Assembly (NCBI GenBank): GCA_051294375.1
Contig: CM119264.1
Coordinates: forward strand, 22,138,709-22,202,708
Source of the DNA: Paraspadella gotoi
Lineage: Eukaryota > Chaetognatha
Reading direction: 5' to 3'
DNA length: 64,000 nt
The position numbers were made by a program, and so were the translations under genes. The notes under the pieces were generated by a model that did no database searches, was not told the DNA's origin, and worked only from the letters and a program-made list of their open reading frames with translations. Each line of letters begins with the position of its first letter. The stretch's first letter is position 1. This document shows, in pieces, positions 25,501 to 38,596 of the stretch.

Positions 25501-25746
25501 AGTCACTGCCCGAGAAAACTGGCCGATTATTTGAAGAATATGGACGACGAATTTCACGCCGAATTTCACGCCTGGAGGAAAGACTTCGCGGTAGTAATAG
25601 AGAGGGTCATGGCAAAGCCTTTCTGCAAACTCTGCGATCATTTGCACCGAACGAGCAATAACCCTCCCAAGTGGTACGAAAAGCTTCGTGACAATTGGTC
25701 AGAGGAAGACCAATGCTATCCAAATCTAATCACGTGGGCGAATTGA
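25501..25746 (+). CDS. Terminal-exon-like open frame, 81 residues, unknown protein
   Basis: Open from just after a TGA at 25,498 to a TGA at 25,744. The residues have a protein-like composition: a charged helix (LKNMDDEFHAEFHAWRKDF), then MAKPFCKLCDHLHRTSNN and a Trp-rich end finishing LITWAN. No initiating ATG fits the start, so an upstream splice acceptor is expected; an AG at 25,501-25,502 is possible but lacks a pyrimidine tract. The CKLC and one later Cys suggest a secreted or metal-binding end, but I recognise no family. A second frame running through MKSLPEKTGRLFEEYG is also open for part of the region. Confidence 0.4.
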   Translation, partial: SHCPRKLADYLKNMDDEFHAEFHAWRKDFAVVIERVMAKPFCKLCDHLHRTSNNPPKWYEKLRDNWSEEDQCYPNLITWAN

Positions 25747-26928
25747 TTGAATGAAGTTTGAGTCAAATTATTTTATTTTCGGTACATTGCTTGTTTGTTT
25801 ACTTTGAATGTTTGGGTGTAAAGTAAAAATGTTTGAGTATAGAGCATTACCCATTTGCAGTTGGTTTCTTTTATTTCTTTTATACTGAAATAGAGTCCTC
25901 ACCAAAACTGGAATAGAATTTAAAATACTTTTTATACATATGTTAAAATTAATTGGAGGATTATATCTCGAAAAGGGAAGGAACCAGAAAAGAAACCCGG
26001 ACGTCGGGTAGGCAATGAGAAGTCATTCTTCAAAATAACCTTTTTCGACGAACTTATTGGAATTATTTTTCATTATCACGTAATAGGCAAGACAGTCTTC
26101 AGTTTTTCCTATCTCAAAAAGTCGACCTTTAGGCAAAAAATAGAAATCATAATTATTCATGCCCAAAAAATGGAAACTGGTTATCAAGAAAAACAAAAGA
26201 ATAACATAAGTTGAAAAAATGCTTTGTTGTCAGAGCAAAAACAAAGCATTTGTCTCTGCATGAATCCGTAATGAGATTGAGAGAGAGAGAGTAAGAGAGA
26301 GAGAGAGAGAGAGAGAGAGCAGTCACGTGTTAAATTTCCAGAGAGAGCGTATTATGTTTTAGGTACGCGACGAGTTGGTGCATACTTAGCTTAAAAAATC
26401 ATAACTTGGGATTTGGTTAGGATTTTTAATTACACATAATTAATTACACAAAGCTTGCTGGGACCTGCTATGTCATTATCTTGTAAGAGTGATGGAGGCC
26501 TTAAACCACCAAAGCCTGTCCAAAGTCAGGGGCAAGATAGCTTATTTATTAAATGAATGGATAATTTTTATATTGGTTGTACCAATTTCATATGAAAAAT
26601 GTACTTGTTTTTATGGTCACAATCGGTGATCAGTATTAACGGTTCACCCAAAATTTAAAAGTGACAAAGTCTTAATAAAATATAAGCGATTATCTAATTC
26701 TAAGAAAAATGAATGAAAAAGAATGACAAAAGAAAAGATATGTTTTCTCTAAGATATGTTTTCTCTGAGAACGCATCGGGGGAGCGAATCTTAAAAAAAA
26801 AAATAAAGAAAATCCGAATAAGAAAAAAAGAAAGAAATAAAACCCAACAGAAACTATAAATCATAGTTTGCACGAGGACGCAACCATTAGTCATCTCCAA
26901 CGATGAGCAAAGTATTTTAATTTCCTCC

Positions 26929-27020
<92 letters not shown>

Positions 27021-28569
27021 TTCTCTCTATCCCAATTTTTCTCTTCTCTTTCATCTTTTATCTGTACGTAAGTTCCTATTGCACTCTTTCACTTGCTCTT
27101 TTTTATTTCCTCCCGATTATCCTTCTTATCCTTTATTAAAAAAATAGGAAAAAAAAAAACTTCTTGGGATGAAAAACGGAACCATATTTTCCTACAAATA
27201 TGAAAATATCGTGGGTGCGCAGATTTCCGCATCAAAAGATCTCAGCATCAGTCACATCCATCGCATCGCAGCTCTCGTCAAAAGGCCGCAAAAAAAAAAA
27301 AACAATTGAAAGCAACGAGAACATATTACCCAAGTCAACATCCGCATGGCATTGGCAGAGACAAATAGCAAAGACGAAAAGCAGTAATAAAAGCAGAAAG
27401 CGGAAGGCAGATGGCGGAAGGCAACAAAACAGCAACAGCATGGGGAAATCGCGATGGTGGCAAAAGAGGAAAAGGCAATTCGTTGAAGCGTCTTTTCCGG
27501 CCGTTCCCCTTCCCGCCCCTCCTACCCTCCGGCGTTCCGGCCCTCCACCTTCCACCACTTCCACCTCTCCCCTCTCAAAAATGTTGCGCTTTTTTCTGAG
27601 AAATCCATAAAACGATTCTCGTCCAATTTTGGTCTTTTATCCTCGGCCTCCTTCGCGGTTCTCGAAAATAAACGAGTTCCTTCTTTCTTTTCAATTCCAT
27701 TCATCGATGCGTCGACAAAATCAAATTGTCGAGATGTAAAGGAAAATATGTTTTTGTTGCTAAGAGATGGGATTGTTTGTTTGCAACTTCTAGTGTCGAT
27801 TTCAATTTTTTTTTTAAGCCGAATTGATTTTCGTAAACAGATGGATTTTTTTTATTGAATATTAAACTTAAGAATGAATCGAAATTGAAGTGAAAAGCTC
27901 TGGATTTAAAGATTTAAAGACTGCAACGCTTTCAAGCATATCACTGCCACACGGTTGCTGATACTGAAACAAATAATGCGTATCTTATTTGCGAAAACTA
28001 TTTTTCTTCTTCGTCCTCTAGTTATTTTCTGTCAACGCATATTTCGACTGAAAAAATCCTTACCTTTTTGCGCGAGAAAAAACCCTGATTACGAATGAAA
28101 ATGATTCTGTATCACTCTCTCTTTATCTCTATTTCTTTCTCTCTCTCTCTCTCTCTCGTTCTCTCTCTCTCTCTCTCTCTTCCTCTCTCTCTCTCTCTCT
28201 CTCAAAAAGAAAAACCGATTCGTGATTATGTAAAGCTCCATTTAAACGTCGGAATAGGGAATTAATTTACTTTTTTTCTCGATTGTTTATTTGTTCTTTG
28301 AGATTCAAATTAATCTATAAACGAACCCTTTTGTTTGTTCGTATGATAATAGTAAAAGAAACGTTCGGGGTTTCGTGCCTTTCGCGAAAAACCAAGTCAA
28401 TATTCAAAAACGACCCTCCAGAAATTCTCTAGAAATTGTTTTATTTCCAACTTTGGAATAAAAGATAAATTTTAAATTCAACGGGATCTCTGCGTATTTT
28501 TCATTTGATTTGCCCGAAATTTTTCAAAAGAACCGCTCAAAGACGAAAAGACAATTTCTTCTTTTCAAA

Positions 28570-28608
28570 ATGGCCGCTTATTCCGTCGTGATCACGTTTC
28601 TTTTAGGG
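28570..28608 (+). CDS. Secreted-protein exon 1 (signal peptide start)
   Basis: ATG at 28,570 preceded by AAAA, donor GTGAGA. Encodes the hydrophobic first 13 residues. Confidence 0.7.
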
Positions 28609-29532
28609 GTGAGAAATTTGGTTTTAAATTAACAAATTTGTTTTCACCATTTAATAAACAACTTTCAAGAAGAATTTTTAAAAGTAAATGATAATACTAT
28701 TCCTTCCTTCCTTCCTTCCTTCCTTCCTTCCTTCCTTCCTTCCTTCCTTCCTTCCTTCCTTCCTTCCTTCTTTCCTTCCTTCCATCATTCCTTCCTTCCT
28801 TATCAGTTATATTTAAAATTATCACTATTTTACAACATATAACCTTTTCCGCGAAGTTTATCTCCTTGGAATTCGTGACGGCACAAGATCGATGGGGAGG
28901 ATTCAACGAAGGAATGCAAAGACTCGGTTACGTCTACGAAAACGCCAATCAAGATCAGGTGGGGGGTCATGACAGACTCTGACATGAGACGGTTTGCATC
29001 CAGCCAAATCATACGCACCGAACTCGTTGCAGCTTGGCAAACCGGTGGACCCGGCGCAAGAGGTCGTTGCAGAGCCTCCGACGCTCGGACCCATCGGGAC
29101 AATCATCGCTTCGACGGCCACCGATTTGGCGAACACAATCGTCGGGGCCTGTCCCAACATGTGCAATGAGATTTTGGCAGTGAGTCTTCGGATGGCCTAA
29201 AATATGAAAAAAAATTAAAAAGCTGGAAATTCTTAATATACTTTAAATATATACAAATTATAAACCTTGAATTAAAATTCAGAGAGTGACGGCGATAAAC
29301 CCGCCGATCGGCTCCTTCATGCAAGCCTTCATCAATTGCGAGGATTCCTGCGGGTTCTTTGAAGTAAATCCGAGTAGTTAATTAATAATTTTAATCATTT
29401 TTTAATAATGATAGCAATATTATGTAGACAGGTATGGTCGTGTTATTTCTTGGATTCCTCGCTTTGTTTCAGGGCGCGGTCAATTTCTCTCTCAACAAGA
29501 TGAAGAATTGCCGGATCCTGACTTGGTTCTGA
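28570..29532 (+). CDS. Small secreted cysteine-containing protein, 5 exons, 142 residues
   Basis: Exons 28570-28608, 28857-28958, 29033-29179, 29283-29363 and 29473-29532 all join in phase 0 to give ATG-to-TGA with 142 residues. The start is MAAYSVVITFLLG followed by FISLEFVTA, a typical signal peptide with cleavage expected before QDRWGG. The mature part (about 120 residues) has an acidic/proline linker, a Gly/Ala/Thr hydrophobic helix (GTIIASTATDLANTIV) and five cysteines near ACPNMC, NCEDSC and KNC. Introns are 248, 74, 103 and 109 nt. The weakest point is intron 2, whose acceptor (CTCGTTGCAG) lacks a good pyrimidine tract. I recognise no family. The odd number of cysteines suggests dimerisation or a free thiol; that is inference. 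Confidence 0.65.
28690..28800 (+). repeat. (TTCC)n tetranucleotide array
   Basis: About 110 bp of TTCC repeats inside the first intron of the secreted-protein gene; a shorter, more broken version is at 22,816-22,905. Confidence 0.95.
28857..28958 (+). CDS. Secreted-protein exon 2
   Basis: Acceptor CGCGAAG, donor GTGGGG. Completes the signal peptide and encodes the N-terminus of the mature protein (QDRWGGFNEGMQRLGYVYEN). Confidence 0.65.
29033..29179 (+). CDS. Secreted-protein exon 3
   Basis: Acceptor GTTGCAG, donor GTGAGT. Encodes the Pro/Glu linker, the small-residue helix and CPNMC. Confidence 0.6.
29283..29363 (+). CDS. Secreted-protein exon 4
   Basis: Acceptor AATTCAG, donor GTAAAT. 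Encodes INPPIGSFMQAFINCEDSC. Confidence 0.65.
29473..29532 (+). CDS. Secreted-protein exon 5 and stop
   Basis: Acceptor TTTGTTTCAG. Encodes NFSLNKMKNCRILTWF and the TGA at 29,530. Confidence 0.65.
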   Translation, partial: GAVNFSLNKMKNCRILTWF

Positions 29533-30556
29533 GGTGGCGCCTTCACTCGGCGCCGAGAAGGAAGAAGACAAATGAATCGGCGTCGCGAAAAGGCGGAGTG
29601 AAACTCGTGTTTGGAAGAAAAAAAATAATCTTTTCCACTTTTTTCTCCCTTGTTTTCTAATTTTTCGTTTTAACTTTTTCTCGCTAATTTTTTGTTCTCT
29701 ATATTTTTTTTTCACTAATGTTATTTTTATCTTTTTACATCATTTCTGGTTCTGTCATTCTTCTTGATTTTTTTAAAAATCTTTTTACATATTTGCTATC
29801 ATATTAATAATACTCTCTTTTTGCTGTTCTCTGTTTCCCATTGCTTTTTTAGTTTTTTATTCATTTTTGCTCTTTTTTATTATTCTCTCTTTCCCATTGC
29901 TCTTTTTAGGCTTTTTTATTTTTGCTCTTTTCATTTTTGCCTCTTTCCCTTCTCCATTTTTGTTATCACTTTCCTATTGCTCTTTTTTTGTTCTCTCTTT
30001 CCCGTTGCTCTTTTTTTTTGTTCTCTCCTCGCGCCAAAAAGAGATTAAACGCGTTTCTCGTCTCAAAAACCAAAGTGAAGAAGAAGATTCTTCTCTGGCG
30101 CCGATTTACGCTCAATTTCGTTCCTTTTTCGAGTTTCGTGAAAAAAAAGAAGAAAAAAACACGAGGGGATTTAAGTGGTTTAGTTTTTATGGTGGTTTCT
30201 GTCTTTGTGGTTTGGGAAAAGGATGGGGGTTTCAGATAAAGAAATTGAGAAAAGAAAATTTTTTTGATTTGTCCGATAAATTTAAAAGTTTCTCGGAAAG
30301 GAATTTTTTTTTGTGTGAAAATATCGTAGACATTAGAAGCATCATTTAATATTTACACTACGGACGCCATATTGCAAAAAATAAAAACGATTTAAAATTT
30401 AATATTTCGCTCTCCGTTTTTATTACGATTTTTTAGGAAATTTCGTCGAGATGGAATTCATGTGAAATGCCTTTGAGTGAGAAAGAATGAGGAAGAGAGA
30501 GAGAGAGAAAGAGAGATAGAGAGAGAGAGAGAGAGAGAAAGAAAGACAGGCCCCCA
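29533..30556. other. Convergent intergenic region
   Basis: T-rich then A-rich sequence between the 3' ends of the plus-strand secreted gene and the minus-strand adenylate kinase gene. It ends with a (GA)n array at 30,496-30,545. No gene is visible. Confidence 0.5.
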
Positions 30557-30733
30557 TCACCACTCTGGATAACCCCCATGAAAGTTGACCCCAACATTGC
30601 CGAAGCCCCTCTCCTCGAGGGCGGCGACGGTTCGGGCAAAGACGTCGTCCGTCGGGTGCTCGGCGTCGATGTGGACGAGTTTGCCCGCTTCGTTGTAGTG
30701 GGCAACGACGGGCATCGTTTGGTCGTGGAAAGT
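30557..30733 (-). CDS. Adenylate kinase last exon, module 3 C-terminus and stop
   Basis: Acceptor GTCCGCAG. Reads [20 protein letters not shown], then [16 protein letters not shown] and a short tail [13 protein letters not shown] before TGA. Confidence 0.85.
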   Translation of the reverse strand, partial: TFHDQTMPVVAHYNEAGKLVHIDAEHPTDDVFARTVAALEERGFGNVGVNFHGGYPEW

Positions 30734-32440
30734 CTGCGGACGGAAAAGGGGCGAGTGGATCTTTGCCGAAGAATGTTTCACCATGAAGGAGTTCTGACGT
30801 TTGTCGTACAATTAATTATAAATGAAACAATCGCGCGATTCGCCAAATTTCAGACTCTCAGGTCATGAATGTTATTCTCAAAAATTTCATTAATCATAAC
30901 CATCCTCGTCAAAATGACTTTCGCCGCTCAAACTTCGGTCGGTCGTTCGCGGGAGAGAAAAAAAAGAAGCTAAATTGTCCTCTCGTTCCATCAAATGACC
31001 AATATAGCGACCATAAAGCGACAAAAAAAAAAAAAAACCCGCTGACATTTCGGCGGAAAAATGTCACTTTTTTTTCTCGCGCGACGTTTGAACGAGGTCC
31101 CTCACCCCCGCCCTGCTGCTCCCCCTCGGTCTCCCCCCCCCAAAAAAAAAACCCGAAGCGATTCCCGCCGCCGCTTAACTTTGACCCTTCGCTCGCCGAC
31201 CCACAGACTTTTTTTTTTTTGGCGTCTCGGTCTCGCGTGACCTTTGACTTCCCCCGAACCGTTAGTGACTCCCAACCTTCAGCCTCAGTTTGATGGTGTC
31301 TTCGTTGTCGTCGGACCGTCCGCTCGTCTGTCCGCGTCGGAGGAGGCGTTCCGTCATCGTGTCGTCCGTGGCGTCGAAATAGAGGCAGACTGTGCAGGGG
31401 GCGATCTTAGTGCGGGGAAGGGGGGTTATCGTGTAAAGAGTGGATTTCTAGGTGGTTATGGGGGTAAACTTTAAAAAAAAAAAAGCTTTTTGATTTCAGA
31501 ATTTTCAAATTAATTACAATCAATCACTAAATGATTAAAAATAATCTTCGAATAAATAGATAAAAAAAAAAAATTAATCTACAAATCAATCAATCGAATC
31601 TTTCTACAAATCCAATCCAATCATCTAACCTTTTCTTCGAAGAGCGTCCCTTGCTCCACCTCTCTGGGATACCCATCAATGAGGAAGCCCCTCGCCCCTT
31701 CTTTCGCCGCCTTCACCATCGCGTTCTTCAGCAGCTCCAGCACGGTGTCCATGGGAACGAGGATTCCTAGAAAAGGATAATTTACTATTCAACGAACTTT
31801 CGTCGTTGTTGTTATCTTCAAACCGACAGCACGAAAGAGAATCTGCCATCCTTTTCCTAAAAAAGGTCTCAGAGGTCCGAGCGCCTCGACGATCAAAATC
31901 TTAGGAGGTTCAACCCGTCATTTCTTTCCCTCTCTTGTCTAAAAAGGCGCTTAAATCGATGGGCGAAGGAAATCGAGCGCTCCACGGAAAAGACAAGATA
32001 AAAAAAAACCTGTAAAAACACAAGAGATTTTCTTCGTCTTCTCCCGCGGAGATCGACTCACCGTAAATCTAGATTCTAGAGACTTGTCCTCACCCTCCCT
32101 CACCCTATTTCGTTTCGCCCATGAAGTCTCTCACTTGTCTTTTTACTCATCTGACGGATCCACTCTTTCTTTACGACATGACCCTTCAACTTTACCCTTT
32201 TGTTACACATTTTTTAAAAATTTATTAATGCTCTTTTAAAACCTACTCCTTTCTTCGACTTTTTGACTTGTCCGATCTTTCCCAGTCTTTCCTTCCTCTT
32301 TATTCTATGACAACCCCTCTCTCTCCACTCGGCGCTCGATCTTCCCGGCTTGGTAGGAGATTTGTTTCATTGCTTCGGCAAACAAGTCTCATAGAAAGGA
32401 GATAAGAAACTATTGTCCCGGGGCCTGGAGATATTGAGAT

Positions 32441-32495
<55 letters not shown>

Positions 32496-32510
32496 GCAAG
32501 AAGGACACAC

Positions 32511-32541
<31 letters not shown>

Positions 32542-32793
32542 AGAAAGACTGATCCGACCTCCATCAAATAAGGCAAGAGAAAAGAGAAAAGAGAAAAAGA
32601 AAGAAAAGGGAAAATCTAAAGCGCTCAGGATTTCCTCTTATCGATTTATGCCCCCTTCTTTTATCGATTTGCTCCGCCCCCTTTTCTCCTTTTCTTGGGG
32701 CGTAAATCTCTTGTTGTACCGGTTTTATTTACCTTTCCCCAACAGTGCGCGTGATTTCTCCATCCCTCTTCCTTCTCTCTCTCTCTCCTCTCC

Positions 32794-32879
<86 letters not shown>

Positions 32880-33571
32880 CCTTCTTTCATCATCTCGTTA
32901 AGAGACAGACCGAGCGGCGTTTCTGCCTGGACCTCCGCACGTAAAAGGTCGCCTACGAAAAAAACGAATGAACCGGTGAGTCGGCGCGTGTTAATGGAAT
33001 AAATTATATATCTGTACCGGAAATTTAATTGAATGCTCAAATGGTACTATTACATTTTTTTAAGAACAATAAGAATAAGAACAATAAGAACAATAACACT
33101 TTGCGGAAACACTGATTTGTTTCTTCAAAAAGAATTGAAATGAATTGAAAAAGATTAATTAAAACTAATTTAGTTTGTTTAAACTAATTATTGAATTTAC
33201 ATAATAACTTTTCTTTACATAGATTCAGATTCATCTCCTCAGTCTTTTCCTTCGAGGATCGAAAAAATGGGGAAACCCTAAATTGTGGGAAAAGAGAAAC
33301 TTACTGGAAACGAGTCAGGAGCAAAAGAAGAGGAGCGAAAGAAGAGGAGCAAAAGAAGAGGAGCAAAAGAATAGGAGCTGCCACGATGGCGGGAAAGAAA
33401 GAGACGGGGTTGGGTCTCTCACTTTCTGTCAAGAGGAGCGAAGAAACCTTAATTATGTTTGGAGTCTCAAAGGGACGGCCATACGTGCTGAGGACCAGAT
33501 TGAAGGGCGGGGTTCGGAGCGAGCGATTCATGGAGAGAAATTAGAAAGAAAGAAAGAAAGAAAGAACGAAA

Positions 33572-33667
<96 letters not shown>

Positions 33668-34490
33668 AACACGAAATTTTGGAGGATCCGGTGAAAGTAA
33701 ATAAAAACAGAATGAAAAGAAAGAAAGCAAAATAAAGAAAAAAAGAAATACAGAACAAGGAAAGAAAAAGAGTGGGAATCCGAGAATATAATAGAAATCC
33801 GGAGGCAGGTTGATGGGTAAACATAAAAGAGTAAACAATGAGACGCAACAGTACCTGAGACGAACGTCAGACGGAAAGAAAGAGAAAGAGAAAAGAACTG
33901 GTGAAGAGAAAAACGAAAAGAGCGAAAAAACATTTTTTTTTGGAAAACAAAATAAATGAAATTTTAATGAAAAATATTTGAAAGATTTGAGTAAAATTAA
34001 AGACCGAGCGGCGAAAAAATTAAAGCTAGTATGTAACTTGAGCTAAAAAGCATGAAGATAACTTATAAAGGGAGAAGTTGTAATAAGGTAATAATCTGTT
34101 TATTTTGATTCATAACCATCCATTTCTTTTAATGCAAGATGATATATGGAGACTGGAAAAGAAGAAATATTTTTCGTAAGTGAAGAAAGGTGAGCTGTGT
34201 GAACGAACTGTACGGAGAAAAATCAGAGTAAAGATTTATAGACGACGCCATCTTGCCGAATATCGTGATATCCCTGGTGATCGTAGGGGGCGTCGTGAAT
34301 AAAAAAAAGGGGAAACCGAAAGGAAATTCATGACGAGAAAAAGATGACTAAGATAAGGAAGGAAAGGTGAAAAAAGGTTGGGAGGAATGAACGAAGAAAG
34401 GGCAATTTAAAAGTAGAATATGAACAAGATTGAACACAAATTTAATTTTTTTTTTTTTAGTACTTTGCTTTTGCAGTATGAGAGAGAGAG

Positions 34491-34522
<32 letters not shown>

Positions 34523-34526
34523 GAGG

Positions 34527-34557
<31 letters not shown>

Positions 34558-34684
34558 GGGGAGAGTGCCCGATTTGATATTTATGGCCATTTCGACTTTC
34601 TGATGCCCTGCGATTTAAGAAAAGACAAGTGCAATATCTTTGGGGGATATAGAGTGCTAGAGATTTGGCGGGAAAATAGTTCTG

Positions 34685-34734
<50 letters not shown>

Positions 34735-35543
34735 GAATGGCATCGTCACAAAACGTCGCGTGGTTCGGTCAGCAGTAAATGGCTCACCATTCAGTGAAGT
34801 GTCTCGCTATAAAGAGAAACGAAACGAAACCAGTCACAGTCTCGACCTAATAAAAATGAACGGATTGCGTCTGTTGAAATCGAAAAGAGAAACTGATTGT
34901 TCTCTCAAATCAATAGCGAAATGAAGTGAATTGAAATGAAACGATTATCTCAAAATGCATCAAGTTTTAATGAACTAAGTCGAGAATTGTAAAATTGTAA
35001 AAATACGAACGAATCGAGATTGAGTTCGAAAATACGTGACGAGAACTGATAAGCTGATACCACGACCTTAAATTGCGTAGCAATGATTCATCAGAGTTGA
35101 GATGAGATGAGATGAGATGAGATGAGCTGGCATGAGATGAGATAAGATGAGAAACTCTTCGCCTCAAAACAGAAAACGGCACCGAAACTGAATCCGCGAT
35201 GATGGGATAGGATGAGACTTCCGCCCAAAAAGGCGTCGATGGTGAGACGCGAAATCGTGAATAGATTTGGGCGAAGGCGCCAGAAAATCATCATCATCAT
35301 CGTCATCATCTTTCCAATGAAAAACCTTTATTTTCATATCTTGTGTTATAACCAGTCTACAATACGCGGCCAATACTATATAACGATTCTCTTCGCCGTC
35401 ATAAACATCATTGTCTTCAACATAAACATCTATTAACAAGTATGTTTTGAAAACATGAACGTAAAACCACAACATCGTTCTATATTGAAATTTCTCTCTC
35501 GAAGATTTCCCAGAAGATTCATTTTCATCAAATCATGCTAGTT

Positions 35544-35628
<85 letters not shown>

Positions 35629-36929
35629 TACTCTTACACTCAACTGTCCAACATACGGCAAAACACCTTGAATAACATCCCGCCGATCTAAACGCCGAAT
35701 TAACCAACCCTGGTTTTACAGAATGTGCTCTTCAAACCCGCCGCTAGGGGGCAGAAAAAAAAAGACCATCAGAACCGCATGAATAATTTGGCTAAGCCTC
35801 TCTCCCGCGGGACTCGGTCCGCGTCGGTTGTTGGGCAGCGGCGTCGGCGGCGGCAGCGGCGTCGGCGGCGGCAGCGTCGGCGGCGTCGAGGGCAGCGTCG
35901 GCGGCAGCGTCGGCGGCCGCGGGCGAAACCTCCCTTTTTCGCGCAATTAAACCAAACATACATCAAGGCCGCGAAAAGAAAAACCCGAGAAAGAAAAAAA
36001 AAAGAAAATAGGTCAATAACGTTGGATGTATGACTCGCTTGGGAGAGAAACGGCGAAAATATATTAGAATATATATTAAAGAAGAGAAGAAAAAAAAGGA
36101 AAAAGAGTAAAAAGAAAAAAAGAAAAGAAAAAAAGATAAAAATAAAAATATAAGAAAAGAAAAAAAGAGAAGGAAAGAAAGACAAGACATTTCCTAATGA
36201 CAGTCTAGATTTGCCCTCCAAAAATGTTCTCGGATTTGTGGGCGTGTCCCGTCCCCGCTCTTGACGACTTTGTCTCTTGATCTTGATAACCCAAGACTCG
36301 TATTTTTTCGCTTATATAAATTTGGCGCAAATTTTTAATTTTAACTTTTTTTCAACTCGGAACATTAAAGTGAGAGTCCACGACACATGTATTTTAGGTA
36401 GAGTTACGGACGTACAGACTCTTAACGGGAGTCTGNNNNNNNNNNACAGACTCCCGTTAAACAGCGACGCCTCACCGCAGCCATAAAAGAATTTCGTGAA
36501 AAAAAAATTCAAACAATCTAACCCCAAAAACAACCTTTGAAAATGCCGAAAAAGAAAAACCAAGCGAGAAACAAATGTGTTTTGTTAGGTAAACCAGACG
36601 CCATCCCGCGGAGAAAGGGAAGAACGGCGATAAATTTCCATAAACCTTTGCACCGAAAACATTCGTCGCAAAACAAAAGAATCGAAGAAAAAACAGGGAA
36701 ATAGATTCTCCGAGAAAATAAAAAAAAAACATAAAAAAACGAAAAAACAAAAATCTAGGAGTAAAAAAACAACAAACTGAGAAGCCATTATATTCTTCAC
36801 TCGTTTGTTTTGTCGCTATGAAAAATGGCAAAACGAATGTGTTCGACGTGAAGGGGATCGGAATTGTTGTGTTGAGAGAGAGAGAGAGAGAGATGAGAGA
36901 GAGAGGAGAGAGGAGCAGGAGAGAGAAGA

Positions 36930-36963
<34 letters not shown>

Positions 36964-38559
36964 CAGGCTAGGAAAGAAGTGACAATGAATAACAGTTTTT
37001 GATCCTTTTGTTTTTCCAATCGAAGAGTCGTCAAAAAGTAGGCCATCGCCGCTTCTGTCAGCGGCGTTATTTGTCTTCAACGTTCGCTCATCGACACCAT
37101 GGACCCTGATGCCGCAAGCATATTGCAACGGACTTCTTAGGACATAAATCGCCGACAGAAAACCGGTTTTTCGCATAAAAGAACCATAGCTCAAGATTAC
37201 CGACCTCCGGGCAGTCCACCCTCCAGCATTTATACCCGAACAAAGTTTTTTCTTCTTCTGTACAATCAACTTAACTTTCTTTAACTTTAACTTTCTTACA
37301 TCGACACTTCCTTATTTTTCTTTGAAGCTCAAATAGAATTTTTCCCCTTTCTTCTGTGCAACACCACTTTCTCTTCCTCCACCAGCTATCTCAACTTCAT
37401 TCCACCTCCGCATCCTCCCTCCCCTCATTCTTCTTGCCGTCTCCTACCTCTTCGCCCTCGCCACTCTTATCTCTTCAAACCATAACCCCATCTTTTTCCC
37501 CCTTTTCCATTTTTTACTTCCCTTTCCACTTTCACACTCACTTTCCCACCTTTGTCCATTTTCTTATTCCTTTTTGCTGCTTCCTCCCTTTCACCAACAC
37601 GTCCCATAAGTCTTTGCTACTTTCCTCCCTCCCATTTTCTTTCCATTTTCTCTCTCCACTTTCTTTCTTTCCTTTTCTCCTTTTCATTTTCCTCTTTCCC
37701 CAATTCCTTCCTTCCTCCAGTAAACCTCAGCCTCCTCCTCTCCGGAACTGATGCAATAATAATTCCAGCTCCGACACTTTGGAGCTCCGCCCGCGCATAC
37801 AGCGGCCGCCGCCGATGCCGCAGCCGACGCCGGCGCCGCTGACGACGCCGGCGACGCAGCGACCGACGCCGGTTTTTTTCTGTCCGGAAGAAAAAAAGTC
37901 GCTCCCGACGCCGGGAAATCACGACTCGCGGCAATAAACCCGAACTTCGAAGAATCAGAGGCGAGACGACGACGATGACGACGACGACGAAGAAGACCAC
38001 TAGTTGGCTGAAGACGAAACATAGGTACAACTAGAACAGTACTACAACAATAATGATAATAGGGGAAAAGGGAGAAGAATGAGGGGAGGAAGAAAAGGAA
38101 GAAGATGAGAGAGAAGATGACAAAGCCAAAAAAAAAATGAAGATGAAGAATGAACAATGAGAAAGATGATTAAGATGACGATGGTCATGGGAAAGTATGT
38201 ATCAGAATAAGGTTTGGATGAGGAAGATTACCAAGAAAAGGATGTGAGGACGAAGACGAGGACAAGGAAGAGGAAGAAGACGAGGACAAGGAACAGGAAG
38301 AAGACGAGGGGAATGACGAAGGCGACGATGACGACTAAAAGTCGACAATTCTTCTCGGGGTCACTGAATCGAAAATTTAATTACTCCAACAGAGATTTTT
38401 TTCCCTTCTGATTCCAGTCTCTCTCTCTCTATATCTCTCTCTCTCTCTCTTTATCTCTCTCTTTCTCTTTCCTCCTTTTCTCTTCTCTCTTTCTCTCTCT
38501 CTCTCTCTCCTCTCTCCTCTCTCTCCTCTCTCTCTCTCTCTCTCTTCTCTCTCTCCTCT

Positions 38560-38596
<37 letters not shown>

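Larger units (their letters stand above)
22975..28095 (+). repeat. Large duplicated segment D, copy 2
   Basis: Counterpart of 15,378-20,965. Contains (GA)n at 23,548-23,610 and 25,096-25,148, (CT)n at 26,930-27,015, the minisatellite at 25,289 and the open 81-codon frame. Frames of 110-175 codons around 27,200-27,700 (and 20,140-20,690) are open on both strands and differ between copies, so I do not call them genes. Confidence 0.8.

Noticed and set aside
32729-33040. Long (Arg-Glu)n and (Ser-Leu)n frames over GA/CT arrays, here and throughout
   Set aside because: These are translations of dinucleotide repeats and have no independent coding evidence.
35716-36033. Arg- or Pro-rich frames at 35.8 kb and 37.8 kb
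   Set aside because: They arise from GGCGTC-type hexanucleotide repeats inside a kinase intron.
36910-37269. 265-codon minus-strand frame between kinase exons
   Set aside because: It runs through a GA/CT array and T-rich intron, and the flanking kinase exons join in phase without it.
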